A stretch of DNA of 42,706 nucleotides from Candidatus Parvarchaeota archaeon (GTDB lineage Archaea > Nanobdellota > Nanobdellia > WJKC01), in the NCBI GenBank assembly GCA_017608505.1, contig JAFCFT010000008.1:1-42706 (forward strand), in the 5' to 3' direction. Below the pieces are notes generated by a model. The model saw only the letters and a list, made by a program, of their open reading frames with translations, was not told the DNA's origin and did no database searches. Position 1 is the stretch's first letter. Each line of letters opens with the position of its first letter. Shown piece by piece: positions 23,500-32,628 of this stretch. Both the position numbers and the translations under genes were made by a program.

Positions 23500-24210
23500 T
23501 TATAGTTTGCTTCCGCACTTTCTGCAATACTTTGCTTTGGGTCTTGTTATTCTTGCACCGCAAAATCGGCAGAACTTATTTTTAGGCTTTTGCTCTTGCA
23601 GGGCTGCTTTTATTTTTTCTCTGCAAAAAGGGCAAAACTCAGCGCCTTCTTCGTATTCAGTCCCGCAATACGGGCATACAAGCTTTTTTGGGGCAGGCTG
23701 AGGCGTCACTTCAGCAGGCTTTGCAAGTTTTTCTTCTTTTTTCTTTATTTTTTCTCCTAAAAGCGCTGCTCTTCCTATATACTCTGCTCTTTTTTTCTTA
23801 AACAAAAGCCTTTTTTCAGCTTTTGTTTCATACATCTCTTGCTTTTCTTTTAAACGGCCAATTCTCCATAATCTGTATTTGTCAAGCAGTGTTTGACCTT
23901 TTTCCTTTCTTTCTTTTCTTTTGTAGAGCAAACCTTTTTCAGCAATTTTTCCATATTTTTCAGCTTTTTTAAGCTGTTTTTGTCTGTAGCTCTCTCCAAG
24001 TATTTTGGCCCGCCATTTAGATGCAGCTCTTTTTTCCGCAATTTCTTTTTCTTCTTTGTAATGCTCTCTTATCTGCTCGCTTAAGCGGTTTCTGAGTCTT
24101 TTTATCCTGCTTTCTTTTTGAGGCAAAGCAACTCCGCAACGCTTGCAGAATTTAGCGCCTTTTTCATTTTCATATCCGCAAGAAGTGCATCGCACTTTCT
24201 TTTCAAACAT
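23500..24210 (-). CDS. Protein with three zinc ribbons and a basic coiled coil
   Basis: A 236-residue cytoplasmic protein. N-terminal zinc ribbon VRCTSCGYENEKGAKFCKRC (C8, C11, C22, C25); a long, highly charged Lys/Arg/Glu helix (about 35-165, many KEEK and RLKEK runs); then two more ribbons, VCPYCGTEYEEGAEFCPFC and FCRFCGARITRPKAKYCRKC. No membrane segment. The first ribbon resembles that of the neighbouring membrane protein, so the two may interact at the inner face. It overlaps the upstream gene by 8 bases. Zinc ribbons of this kind are usually protein- or nucleic-acid-binding; function unknown. Confidence 0.72.
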   Translation of the reverse strand: MFEKKVRCTSCGYENEKGAKFCKRCGVALPQKESRIKRLRNRLSEQIREHYKEEKEIAEKRAASKWRAKILGESYRQKQLKKAEKYGKIAEKGLLYKRKERKEKGQTLLDKYRLWRIGRLKEKQEMYETKAEKRLLFKKKRAEYIGRAALLGEKIKKKEEKLAKPAEVTPQPAPKKLVCPYCGTEYEEGAEFCPFCREKIKAALQEQKPKNKFCRFCGARITRPKAKYCRKCGSKL

Positions 24211-25600
24211 AGCTAACTCTTAATTTTTGAATTTCAAATTTTGCATTGCGCGCGCTTAAAGTAAGCGTATTGTCTCCTTTTACGTCTTCTTTGTCGATTT
24301 TTACAGTTATCCATCCTGCTTTTCTAATTTCTTTTTCGTATGTTGCATTGTTGATTTTAAGAAATAAGCTTCCCCCAAGAAGGACTTCGCTAATATATGC
24401 GTGCACTTCAAAATAAGATGCGTTTTCAAGAACATCTGAAGGCGCGTCAAAGTAAAGCTCTTTGCTGCTTTCGTAAGTTTCATTTTTCATCTTAAATGAA
24501 AGTTTCACGCTTCCAAGGGATGCGTTGCTCCCTGGCGTAAGTTCAAATTTTAGTTTGTTTCCATGACCCTTAAGATTCAAATCTTTTGTGTTTGCTTCGC
24601 CTTTGTAATCTGTTGCATTAAGTTTGTCAATGTTAAATATTAGGTTGTCATTTACATAGATTTTCAATCCAGATTTGCTTGATTTTTCTGAAACAAATTC
24701 AATGCTTGTTATGTCGCTTTCTCTTTCAATGCTTGTTGTGTTAAATTCATACTCTTTTTCAGGATTAATAGGCAAGTAATAATCTTGTTTTACAGTTATG
24801 TTTGTAATCTCGCAGTCTTGCGTGCTCCAAAAATAAAGCCCTGTGAACTTACAGCTTAAAGACAGCTTCATTGTTTCGTTTATTAAACCTTTTGGGGCAT
24901 TTACAGTTACAACATCTCCTGGAGTCACATAATCCTTGAACAATTCAATGCCTTGCAGGCGGACAACAGTCACAGGATTTCCTTTTTTTGATTTTATGAC
25001 AAAAGAAAGCGCGACTGCGTCAGTTATTGATTTGTTGACTCTAAGTTCAAGATTCATTCTTTCGTTCCATAAGATGTTGCTGAATAAGTAATAGTCTGGA
25101 TATTTTGCAATCGCGCTTTCAACAGGATATGAAAGTGCAACTTGCGAAAATTCTTTTGATGATATTTCGTCTCCTGAACGCGCTCCTATAATTCCTACAT
25201 AGTCTGTTGCATACAGTACATTTGGGTTTGCTGCTGGGGCATTAAAACATATGTCTACAGTTCTTTTTTCCCCGTCGCCAAGACATACGCCTGCATATTT
25301 GTCTCCTGAATAAGATGCTTTTAATTTTATGCATCTTGGAAGGCTTTTAAAACTGATAAGTCCGCTTGTGTCTGTTTTCCCTTCTTTTAACAATTCCCCT
25401 TCAGTTGTATAAAATTTTACTTGAGCTCCAGATATTGGATACTTTGTATCGCAGTCATACACATTGACAATTAGCTCGCCTGCTTTTGCATATATTGCTA
25501 CCCTTTCCCATGGGTGAAGCATAAATACATATATTAAATATGCAATGAGCAATCCTATAAATACAGTAGCCATTATAGTGGATTCTTTTTTGCTAGCCAT
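24203..25600 (-). CDS. N-terminally anchored exported protein, first gene of the envelope operon
   Basis: With ATG 25600 as start the protein has 465 residues. Residues 8-28 form a signal anchor (ATVFIGLLIAYLIYVFML). A carboxypeptidase-regulatory/CnaB-like beta domain follows (GELIVNVYDCDTKYPISGAQ then KTDTSGLISFKSLPRC), then a DVCF-type cysteine pair, and long beta-rich regions up to ASYFEVHAYISEVLLGGSLF, which resembles a jelly-roll. A TTG directly before the ATG is less likely. It heads the leftward operon and overlaps the three-zinc-ribbon gene by 8 bases. Probably an extracellular structural or binding subunit; no enzyme motif is seen. Confidence 0.72.
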   Translation of the reverse strand: MASKKESTIMATVFIGLLIAYLIYVFMLHPWERVAIYAKAGELIVNVYDCDTKYPISGAQVKFYTTEGELLKEGKTDTSGLISFKSLPRCIKLKASYSGDKYAGVCLGDGEKRTVDICFNAPAANPNVLYATDYVGIIGARSGDEISSKEFSQVALSYPVESAIAKYPDYYLFSNILWNERMNLELRVNKSITDAVALSFVIKSKKGNPVTVVRLQGIELFKDYVTPGDVVTVNAPKGLINETMKLSLSCKFTGLYFWSTQDCEITNITVKQDYYLPINPEKEYEFNTTSIERESDITSIEFVSEKSSKSGLKIYVNDNLIFNIDKLNATDYKGEANTKDLNLKGHGNKLKFELTPGSNASLGSVKLSFKMKNETYESSKELYFDAPSDVLENASYFEVHAYISEVLLGGSLFLKINNATYEKEIRKAGWITVKIDKEDVKGDNTLTLSARNAKFEIQKLRVSYV

Positions 25601-25694
25601 CAATATTTTTTAATAAGTTTTTAGATAAAAATATATGGGTTATGGGACACGTTCACTGGAAAGCCTATTAAATGACTGCTTTGTGAAATGAATT

Positions 25695-27791
25695 ATGAAA
25701 CTTGCAGACGCTCTTAGGGATTATCCTGAAATAAAGAAGTATGCAGATAGAATAGTCAAAGAAGGGATTACAAGTCTTTATCCGCCACAAGCGCAAGCCT
25801 TAAAGATAGGATACCTAAAAGGCAAAAATCTGCTCATGTGCACAAGCACAAGCAGCGGAAAGACCTTAATAGCAGAGCTTGGGATTGCCAAAGCGCTTTG
25901 CAAAGGCGGCAAAGCAGTGTATCTTTGCCCGCTAAAAAGCCTTGCTGTTGAAAAATACAAAACATTTTCAAAGCGTTACAACGGACTTGTAAAAGTAGGC
26001 TTAAGCATTGGCGATTACGACAAAGTGGAAAAAGGCCTAAATGACAAGGATTTAATAATCACCTCTTATGAAAAATTTGATTCTCTTTTAAGACACAAAG
26101 CTCCTTTTGTTAAAGACTTGCGCCTTGCAGTCATTGATGAAATTCATGTTTTAAATGACTTAAGCAGAGGCCCGACTCTCGAAGTGATAATTGCAAGACT
26201 AAAAGAATTAAACTTGCAATTAATAGCTCTAAGCGCAACAATTGGCAATCCGCGCGAGCTTGCTTTATGGCTTAATGCAGAACTAGTAGTCAGCGACTTT
26301 AGGCCTGTGCGCTTGTACGAAGGCGTTTATTATGACGGCATAGTTAATTTTAAAATTCCTGAAAGAGAATATCGCGCAAGCGATTTATATGATTTGTGCA
26401 GGCGCACAATAAACAAGAACAAACAAGTAATTGTTTTTGTCAACACGCGTCGCAGTGCAGAAGCTGAAGCAGAAAGACTTAGCAAGCGCTTGGGTCTTTT
26501 GAAATGCGAAGAGCTTTATGAATTAAGGGACAAGGTCTTAAATGCGCTTAGCACTCCAACAAGACAATGCAAAAGGCTTGGCGAATGCATCTTAGGAGGC
26601 GTTGCATTTAATCATGCTGGTCTTGTGAATGAGCAAAAAGAGTTAATAGAAGACGCGTTTCGCCAAGGCATAATAAAAGTAATTGTCTGCACAACAGTCC
26701 TTGCATATGGAGTGTCGCTTCCTGCTTATCAAGTGATTTTAAGAGACCTGCGCAGATACACAACAAATGGGTTGGATTACATCCCTGTTAGCGAATGGCT
26801 TCAAATAAAAGGCCGCGCAGGCAGGGCAGGCTATGACAGCGAAGGCGAGTCAATAATAATTACTAAAAGTATGCTTGATTACGAAACTGCTGTCAACAAT
26901 TATCTTGAAGCGCAACCAGAAGAAATTGTAAGCAAACTTGGGGCAGACCCAATGCTTAGATTCCATGCACTAAGTCTTGTAAGCGAAGGCAGCGTTTTAA
27001 ACATCAAAGACTTGGTCGCATTTTTTAAAAAGACGCTTCACGGCATGCAGTACGGAAGCACTTTATATCTCCAAGAAAAACTTTTAAGCATTGTTGACGA
27101 ACTTGCAGAATGGGGCTTTATTAAAAAAGTTGATGACAAGCTTGCGCCTACAAAACTTGGCATAAGAATTTCTGAGCTTTACATAGATCCTTTAAGCGCT
27201 AAAAAAATCATAGACGCTCTTAAAAACTGCAAACTTAATGCTTTGGCATTCCTGCATCTTGTATCCATGACTAGCGAAGTCCCTTGCCTTTCTTTTAAAA
27301 GAGAGGACTACGAATGGGTGTTAGAAGAGCTTGCACTTAATGAAGACGCGCTAATGATTAGGACTCCAAACCCTTTTAATTACGAGTACGAAGGATTTAT
27401 CAAGGCATTTAAGACTGCCCTTCTTTTTAATGACTGGATTTGCGAACATACAGAAGACGACATTCTTGAAAAATACAATGTTCCTCCTGGCATGCTTAGG
27501 GTGCTTTTAAAAAATGCTGAATGGATGACATATTCTTGCAGTGAAATTGCAAGGCTTCTTGGAATCAAAGAGACAAACAGTTATTTGAAAGGTCTAATAT
27601 TAAGACTTAGATACGGAGTCAGAGAAGACTTGCTAAGTCTTGTGTCTATTAAAGGCATTGGCCGCGTAAGAGCAAGAAAATTATTCAAAGCAGGCTACAA
27701 AAACATGGCTGAATTAAAAAATGCAGACAAGCAAAAACTTGCAAGAATTTTAGGGGAAAAAATTGCTGAACGCATTATCTCCTCTTTCTAA
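25695..27791 (+). CDS. hel308: Hel308-type superfamily 2 DNA helicase
   Basis: A 698-residue ATP-dependent DNA helicase acting at stalled replication forks. Motifs in order: Q-motif region LYPPQAQALK, Walker A TSTSSGKT (K56), motif II DEIH (148-151), motif III SATIGN (180-185), motif IV-V region VNTRRSAEAEA, AFNHAGL and TTVLAYGVSLPA, motif VI QIKGRAGRAGYDSEGE. A winged-helix and ratchet region follow, and the C-terminus has a helix-hairpin-helix (SIKGIGRVRARKLFKAGY). Motif II is DEIH where DEVH/DECH is more common. A TATA-like run at 25666-25674 fits a leaderless ATG. The last 17 bases overlap the convergent giant surface gene. Confidence 0.92.
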   Translation: MKLADALRDYPEIKKYADRIVKEGITSLYPPQAQALKIGYLKGKNLLMCTSTSSGKTLIAELGIAKALCKGGKAVYLCPLKSLAVEKYKTFSKRYNGLVKVGLSIGDYDKVEKGLNDKDLIITSYEKFDSLLRHKAPFVKDLRLAVIDEIHVLNDLSRGPTLEVIIARLKELNLQLIALSATIGNPRELALWLNAELVVSDFRPVRLYEGVYYDGIVNFKIPEREYRASDLYDLCRRTINKNKQVIVFVNTRRSAEAEAERLSKRLGLLKCEELYELRDKVLNALSTPTRQCKRLGECILGGVAFNHAGLVNEQKELIEDAFRQGIIKVIVCTTVLAYGVSLPAYQVILRDLRRYTTNGLDYIPVSEWLQIKGRAGRAGYDSEGESIIITKSMLDYETAVNNYLEAQPEEIVSKLGADPMLRFHALSLVSEGSVLNIKDLVAFFKKTLHGMQYGSTLYLQEKLLSIVDELAEWGFIKKVDDKLAPTKLGIRISELYIDPLSAKKIIDALKNCKLNALAFLHLVSMTSEVPCLSFKREDYEWVLEELALNEDALMIRTPNPFNYEYEGFIKAFKTALLFNDWICEHTEDDILEKYNVPPGMLRVLLKNAEWMTYSCSEIARLLGIKETNSYLKGLILRLRYGVREDLLSLVSIKGIGRVRARKLFKAGYKNMAELKNADKQKLARILGEKIAERIISSF

Positions 27792-30700
27792 ATATTGGAA
27801 CTCCGACAAGCAGTCCAAGTATTATTCCAATTCCTATTGTGAGTGGCCAAGGAATTGCATTTTCAGGCACTTGTATTGTAACAATCGTGCTTTCTTTTGG
27901 CGCTTCAAAAAATATTGGCTCAAGGCTTTCTGTTACATGCCCGTCAGCAATATACTGGAACACGTTTAAGCCTTGCGCAACTCCGCGCCAATATGTTATG
28001 TATTTTCCATTATAATAAATCGTGTTTGCTCTTTCAATCTTGTGAGGATTAAGCATGTCTACAACAACATAATCAGGCCTTGAGTAGTCGCTGTAAACTT
28101 TCAGCGTTATTAATGACTTGTTTTCTCCATTATACGTAAACCAAGTCACGTGTTTTTCATAGCGCAGTCCTTCTGTTTTTATTAAAGACTTAGCTTTTAC
28201 ACTTGTCACTGGATTATTTTCAAATTCAGTTACTTTCATTACAATTTCATACTTATTGACAACAGGCTTTGCAGGGAGTTCGTCGCTTCCTTGTATTGTG
28301 ATATTTGATAGCAGAGCACTAATCTCTTCAAGCAAGTTGCTTGCATCGCTTTTATTAAGCAAAAGCTCTCCTGCAGTTATTAATTTCTCTTGCGCTTCTT
28401 CAGGCGCAGCGCCAAGCATTGAAAGTATCTCAGCTTTGTCAACCAATTCATCATATGTTCTAAACTGCGTGGTTATGTCGCTTGTTTGCTCTTCCTTCTC
28501 TTCCTCTTCTTCTCCGCCTCCAGTAGTCTCGTTTTCTTCTGGCTGTTCTTGGTCCCCTCCGCCCCCTTCACCTTCTCCGCTTTCTTCGTATTCTGAGACC
28601 ATTAGTATTTTAGTCATTGTGTCGCTCCAGCCGCTGTCATTGTCTTTGCATGTAACATTTAACCTGTGCATTCCTTTGCTTAATTTTCCTATAAACTTGT
28701 GCACAGTGATTTCAATTTTTCCGTACTCGCCTTCCATCGTCATGTTTTCTCCGCCATCAATGCTTAACACGCACTCTGTGATATCGTTCTTTCCGCTGTA
28801 AAGGTCTGTTGCCCTTGCATACGCAGTTATGTTGTCATTGTCGTTTGGAGAATCCGGCTCTGTCCATACAAGATCTATTCTTGGCACGCCTGGCGGAGAA
28901 TAAACTTGTCCGCTTTCAGCACCCCAATCAAACTTGCTGTCTTTTGACCCAAACTTTATTGGTTCCCCGCTTGCATAATTGATTTTATAAGGCCCAAACA
29001 AAGCATCATCATATCCATATGCGCTAAACAGCAAGTAAAATTCAAATTCATCTGGCAGATAAAATGCAGCAAATCCTTCACTGCTTACATTTTTTGTTTC
29101 ATAAGTTTCATCGTCATGAGTTGACTCTGTACCCATTGTGTTTATCACAGAAACAACAGTGTCATTTGCCATCACATACATACTTACTGCAGGCTCCATT
29201 TTCACGCCGTATGTTCCTTGCGTTATTGACACATTGTATGCATAATAATTAACATATCCTGGAGCGCTTATTGTAAGATTCACACGGCTTGGATGGTCTA
29301 AAGTATTAAAGTTGCATACGCTTCCTCCGCACTCAAAAATTTCATTTTCATACGTGGCATTTACTGTCACATTCTTAACTGGGTCATATGTGTATGCATC
29401 GCTTGCACTTATTATTAAAGACACAATTTTTCCAACAATCATTTGCAAAAACGTTGTAAATTCATCACTAATAGTTCCTTTATCAATTTTTAAAGTTCTT
29501 TCTTGATACCCTCCTCCTGTGAACGTGACATTAATATCGTCCTGCGCATTCCAGGAAGGATCCACAGGCAAATAAGCATATCCAGAAGAAACGTTTGCAG
29601 AAAGCAATTCTTGTCCATTTTTTGTAACATTAAGCATTCCGTCAACTGTATTGTTTTCAGTGTCAATGACATACATGTGCAAAGTTGCATTTAGCGTTGC
29701 ATTAAATTCGCTGCCCCTGCTTCCAATCTCAGGCACATATCCTGACGTGTTTGTCACATATCCTGCTTTTGTAACATTAAACACATAAGAATGCTTTGGC
29801 ACATAACACAAGCCTTGCTCGCAAAACACAGTGTCATTAAACACAACATTATAATCGCTTAACTTATTGGCATTTTCATCATACGCATTTACAATATATT
29901 CCCATGCAAAAGGAGCCACCATTTCTTTTTGCATCTGCTGAGAGTCTGTTATTGTTGTCAAAGAGCTTGCAATTACTGGAGAATAATTCCCTCCCCTTAT
30001 GTAATGAATATAATAATCTCCTGGCGCAATTGGTATGTAATGATACATCTCATTGTTGCCTGAAAGGTCTTTTTCAAATACAGTCGCTGTGTTAGAACTG
30101 TCATTAATTCTTATAATTCCTTGTTTTACTGGCTCTGGAGTCCCGTTATCATCAACAAGCTTAAGTCTTAATGTAGTGTTTAGCCACACATTCACAGGAT
30201 TTCCATTATTATTTGCAGGTATTGAAGTTGTATTGCTCACATACCCTTGTTTTTTAACAGTTATATCCACTTGATTCCTTGTTGCAAGACAATATGTTGG
30301 ATGACATATGATATCATTAGATTCTATTAAATCAGGAGTTATTGGCGAGCCATTATTCATTACAAAAGCATTTATTGGCGTGCTCCACGTGACATTCGTA
30401 ATTATATTCACCTCTGTTTGAGAAACCCCATTAACAGCAGCAATCCTTGATTCATTTGTATAAAAACTTGTGTCAAGATAATATATGATGACGTCTTGAG
30501 GCTCTATCCCAAAATAAAAGTCAAATATTCCTCCGCCAACGCTTTCCTGCGCCAGCGTTTCTGTATTGTCACTGTTATTTACAACAATCATTCCCATTGT
30601 CACTGCTTCTGGCGTCCCATTGTCATCAGTTAAGTGCACTTTAAGATTAGGGTCCAAGAATTTGTCAACATTTATTCCAGTGTGCTCGCCTGGCGCAGGA

Positions 30701-31905
30701 TTGTACGGCTCTAGCGTTACATACCCTTGCTTTGAATAAGTAAGTATGCAGTCTTCTTGTCCAAGATAAGCATTTCTTACATAAAACATGTCTGTTATTT
30801 CATAACGCCCATCTGCACCAGTCTCCACGCTTTTTATACTTTCTTCTCCATCATTGTAGTTGCAAGTTTGCGTTACAGTCACTCCTTGAAGAGGCACTGG
30901 GCTTCCATTTGCAGAAAACGTTGTCACTGTGCCGTTCCAAAATGTATTTACAGGCGTTGTTTTATGCGCAGTAAGAGTCACTTTTCTCTGCTCAGTATCT
31001 GAAAGCGTAATCTCCTTTTTTGCAGGCTCATAATATGCTGTTCCAGAATACGAAACATTAACAGTTCCATGAGAGGCATCTACTGGAATATAATAATCTT
31101 GCTCACCTGTTGCATACCAGACCCCGCTAAGCACGCTTGCCCCATTTTTTGTAACATCTATTGTTCCCCCACTAACTGGGCTTCCATTTTCATCTTCTAA
31201 AACAACGTGCAATGTTTCGTGCAAGCGCGCATTATAAGTTCCGTCTGAGTTCTCATATCTTAAAGAATCATTTATGTATCCAGGAGCTGAGAAATTTAAG
31301 AACCCCCAATAGCTCGGCTTTTTTGTCCAGACTTTTACTGCGTGGCTTACTGAATAACTACCGCCACTTGCAGTCCAGGAATTGTATTCTTCTTGAGACG
31401 TCCCGTCATTATAATAAGTCTTTAACTCAATTAAAACTTGATTCACCGGCGAGCCATTATCACTTGTTATTTGCCCGCTCCACGAGATTGTTTTTGGCTC
31501 AAGCCTGTATTTGATGCCTGTGAAATCATGTGTTATCTCAAAATTGCCATTTTGTCCGCATATTGGATCATGCTCATATAATGCACCCATATAATAAGGG
31601 TCATCATAATCTACAAAGACTTTACAACTTACACAAGACGCATAATTAATACTGTTCTCAGTAATTATTTCATAGTAACCGTTGCCATCTGTAATATCAT
31701 CTCCATGGGCTTGCTTGCTATTCCCTTGATTGTCCCTGTATTCGCAAGTTAGATGCACTTTAATCCCTTCTATTGCCTCTCCTTGCGCTGCATACACGTA
31801 TCCATCAGCTTTAATAGAAATACTGTAAGTAGCTTGTGCATAATTAAGCAAAGCTCCAACTATTAGGATCCCTAAGACTATCTTTATTGCTTTCTGCATT
31901 TTCAT
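27775..31905 (-). CDS. Giant repeat-rich surface protein with C-terminal membrane anchor
   Basis: A 1376-residue exported protein. Signal peptide AIKIVLGILIVGALLNYAQA; then many tandem CnaB/carboxypeptidase-regulatory-like beta domains, marked by repeated phrases such as LVDDNGTPEPVKQGIIRI, VHLTDDNGTPEAVTMGMIVV, GYVSNTTS and GYVTNTSG. There are very many N-x-S/T sites, consistent with N-glycosylation. Toward the end is an acidic Gly/Glu linker (EEEEEKEEQ, GEGEGGGGDQ), a folded domain with a sulfur-poor beta core, and a C-terminal anchor PWPLTIGIGIILGLLVGVPI followed by RKRR. The layout fits a cell-surface stalk or adhesin. It is 8 bases downstream of an unknown gene, so it is the last gene of a three-gene operon. 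Confidence 0.8.
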   Translation of the reverse strand: MKMQKAIKIVLGILIVGALLNYAQATYSISIKADGYVYAAQGEAIEGIKVHLTCEYRDNQGNSKQAHGDDITDGNGYYEIITENSINYASCVSCKVFVDYDDPYYMGALYEHDPICGQNGNFEITHDFTGIKYRLEPKTISWSGQITSDNGSPVNQVLIELKTYYNDGTSQEEYNSWTASGGSYSVSHAVKVWTKKPSYWGFLNFSAPGYINDSLRYENSDGTYNARLHETLHVVLEDENGSPVSGGTIDVTKNGASVLSGVWYATGEQDYYIPVDASHGTVNVSYSGTAYYEPAKKEITLSDTEQRKVTLTAHKTTPVNTFWNGTVTTFSANGSPVPLQGVTVTQTCNYNDGEESIKSVETGADGRYEITDMFYVRNAYLGQEDCILTYSKQGYVTLEPYNPAPGEHTGINVDKFLDPNLKVHLTDDNGTPEAVTMGMIVVNNSDNTETLAQESVGGGIFDFYFGIEPQDVIIYYLDTSFYTNESRIAAVNGVSQTEVNIITNVTWSTPINAFVMNNGSPITPDLIESNDIICHPTYCLATRNQVDITVKKQGYVSNTTSIPANNNGNPVNVWLNTTLRLKLVDDNGTPEPVKQGIIRINDSSNTATVFEKDLSGNNEMYHYIPIAPGDYYIHYIRGGNYSPVIASSLTTITDSQQMQKEMVAPFAWEYIVNAYDENANKLSDYNVVFNDTVFCEQGLCYVPKHSYVFNVTKAGYVTNTSGYVPEIGSRGSEFNATLNATLHMYVIDTENNTVDGMLNVTKNGQELLSANVSSGYAYLPVDPSWNAQDDINVTFTGGGYQERTLKIDKGTISDEFTTFLQMIVGKIVSLIISASDAYTYDPVKNVTVNATYENEIFECGGSVCNFNTLDHPSRVNLTISAPGYVNYYAYNVSITQGTYGVKMEPAVSMYVMANDTVVSVINTMGTESTHDDETYETKNVSSEGFAAFYLPDEFEFYLLFSAYGYDDALFGPYKINYASGEPIKFGSKDSKFDWGAESGQVYSPPGVPRIDLVWTEPDSPNDNDNITAYARATDLYSGKNDITECVLSIDGGENMTMEGEYGKIEITVHKFIGKLSKGMHRLNVTCKDNDSGWSDTMTKILMVSEYEESGEGEGGGGDQEQPEENETTGGGEEEEEKEEQTSDITTQFRTYDELVDKAEILSMLGAAPEEAQEKLITAGELLLNKSDASNLLEEISALLSNITIQGSDELPAKPVVNKYEIVMKVTEFENNPVTSVKAKSLIKTEGLRYEKHVTWFTYNGENKSLITLKVYSDYSRPDYVVVDMLNPHKIERANTIYYNGKYITYWRGVAQGLNVFQYIADGHVTESLEPIFFEAPKESTIVTIQVPENAIPWPLTIGIGIILGLLVGVPIFRKRR

Positions 31906-31913
31906 ATTGACTA

Positions 31914-32627
31914 TTATTCAATTATAATCTTTTTAGCATACTCTTTTATAGCATTGCAAATCTTTGAACATATAATTTTATCCTTACAATAGGTTTCAAT
32001 TTTATTTTTTAATACTTCTTCTTTAACAGTTATTTTTTCTTTTATTGATTTTTCAAATTTTATAATATAATTTCCTATTTTTTCTTCACTTGCATTTTTA
32101 ATATCTTTAAACTCATTTAAAATACCGGTTACATATTTATCGACGTTCATCTTATCAATCTCTTTTTTAGCGCTATTTTCTGGACCTTTAAAATAACTTA
32201 TTAACATCTCAAGTGATTTTACATAGTCTGGTTTTTTTGCAATGTCAAGATGTTTTTCAAGCGATTCGACCATAATTTCGTATGGCTTTTTATTTTCAAA
32301 ATTTATATCTAATTTTAGTTCTTTAAAGTATTCTTTTTCTTGTTCAGTCTCGAACTCTACAGTTTTGTACTTTTCTATATTTTCTTTTGATAAAGGGTTA
32401 TTGTCAGATATTATTAATCCTATTTTTCTCATTATGTACCCTAATAAATGTATATATCCTGTTGCGTATGATATTCCTTTATTTGCCAGCGCATATTTAT
32501 CCTTTTGGACTGGGCTTATTAATTCTATGTTGTTGGTTTCCTTTGCTTGTTTGTTCTTTTTTTTTATTTTGAGCAGTTTTTCTCGAATTTTTTCAAGTCT
32601 CTCCTCAAGGTTTCTGGCAGAACTCAT
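31914..32627 (-). CDS. Hypothetical coiled-coil protein
   Basis: With ATG 32627 the protein has 237 residues; the open frame begins at 32654 but ATG 32627 follows a GGTGA ribosome site and the upstream stop by one base. The N-terminus is a strongly charged helix (NLEERLEKIREKLLKIKKKN). The middle contains a short hydrophobic stretch (YATGYIHLLGYIMRKIGLII) that might touch a membrane; the rest is Lys/Glu/Ile-rich helix. No catalytic motif. Expressed between a membrane protein and the giant surface protein, it may be an accessory factor for it (inference). AT-rich like its upstream neighbour. Confidence 0.6.
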   Translation of the reverse strand: MSSARNLEERLEKIREKLLKIKKKNKQAKETNNIELISPVQKDKYALANKGISYATGYIHLLGYIMRKIGLIISDNNPLSKENIEKYKTVEFETEQEKEYFKELKLDINFENKKPYEIMVESLEKHLDIAKKPDYVKSLEMLISYFKGPENSAKKEIDKMNVDKYVTGILNEFKDIKNASEEKIGNYIIKFEKSIKEKITVKEEVLKNKIETYCKDKIICSKICNAIKEYAKKIIIE

Positions 32628-32628
32628 T

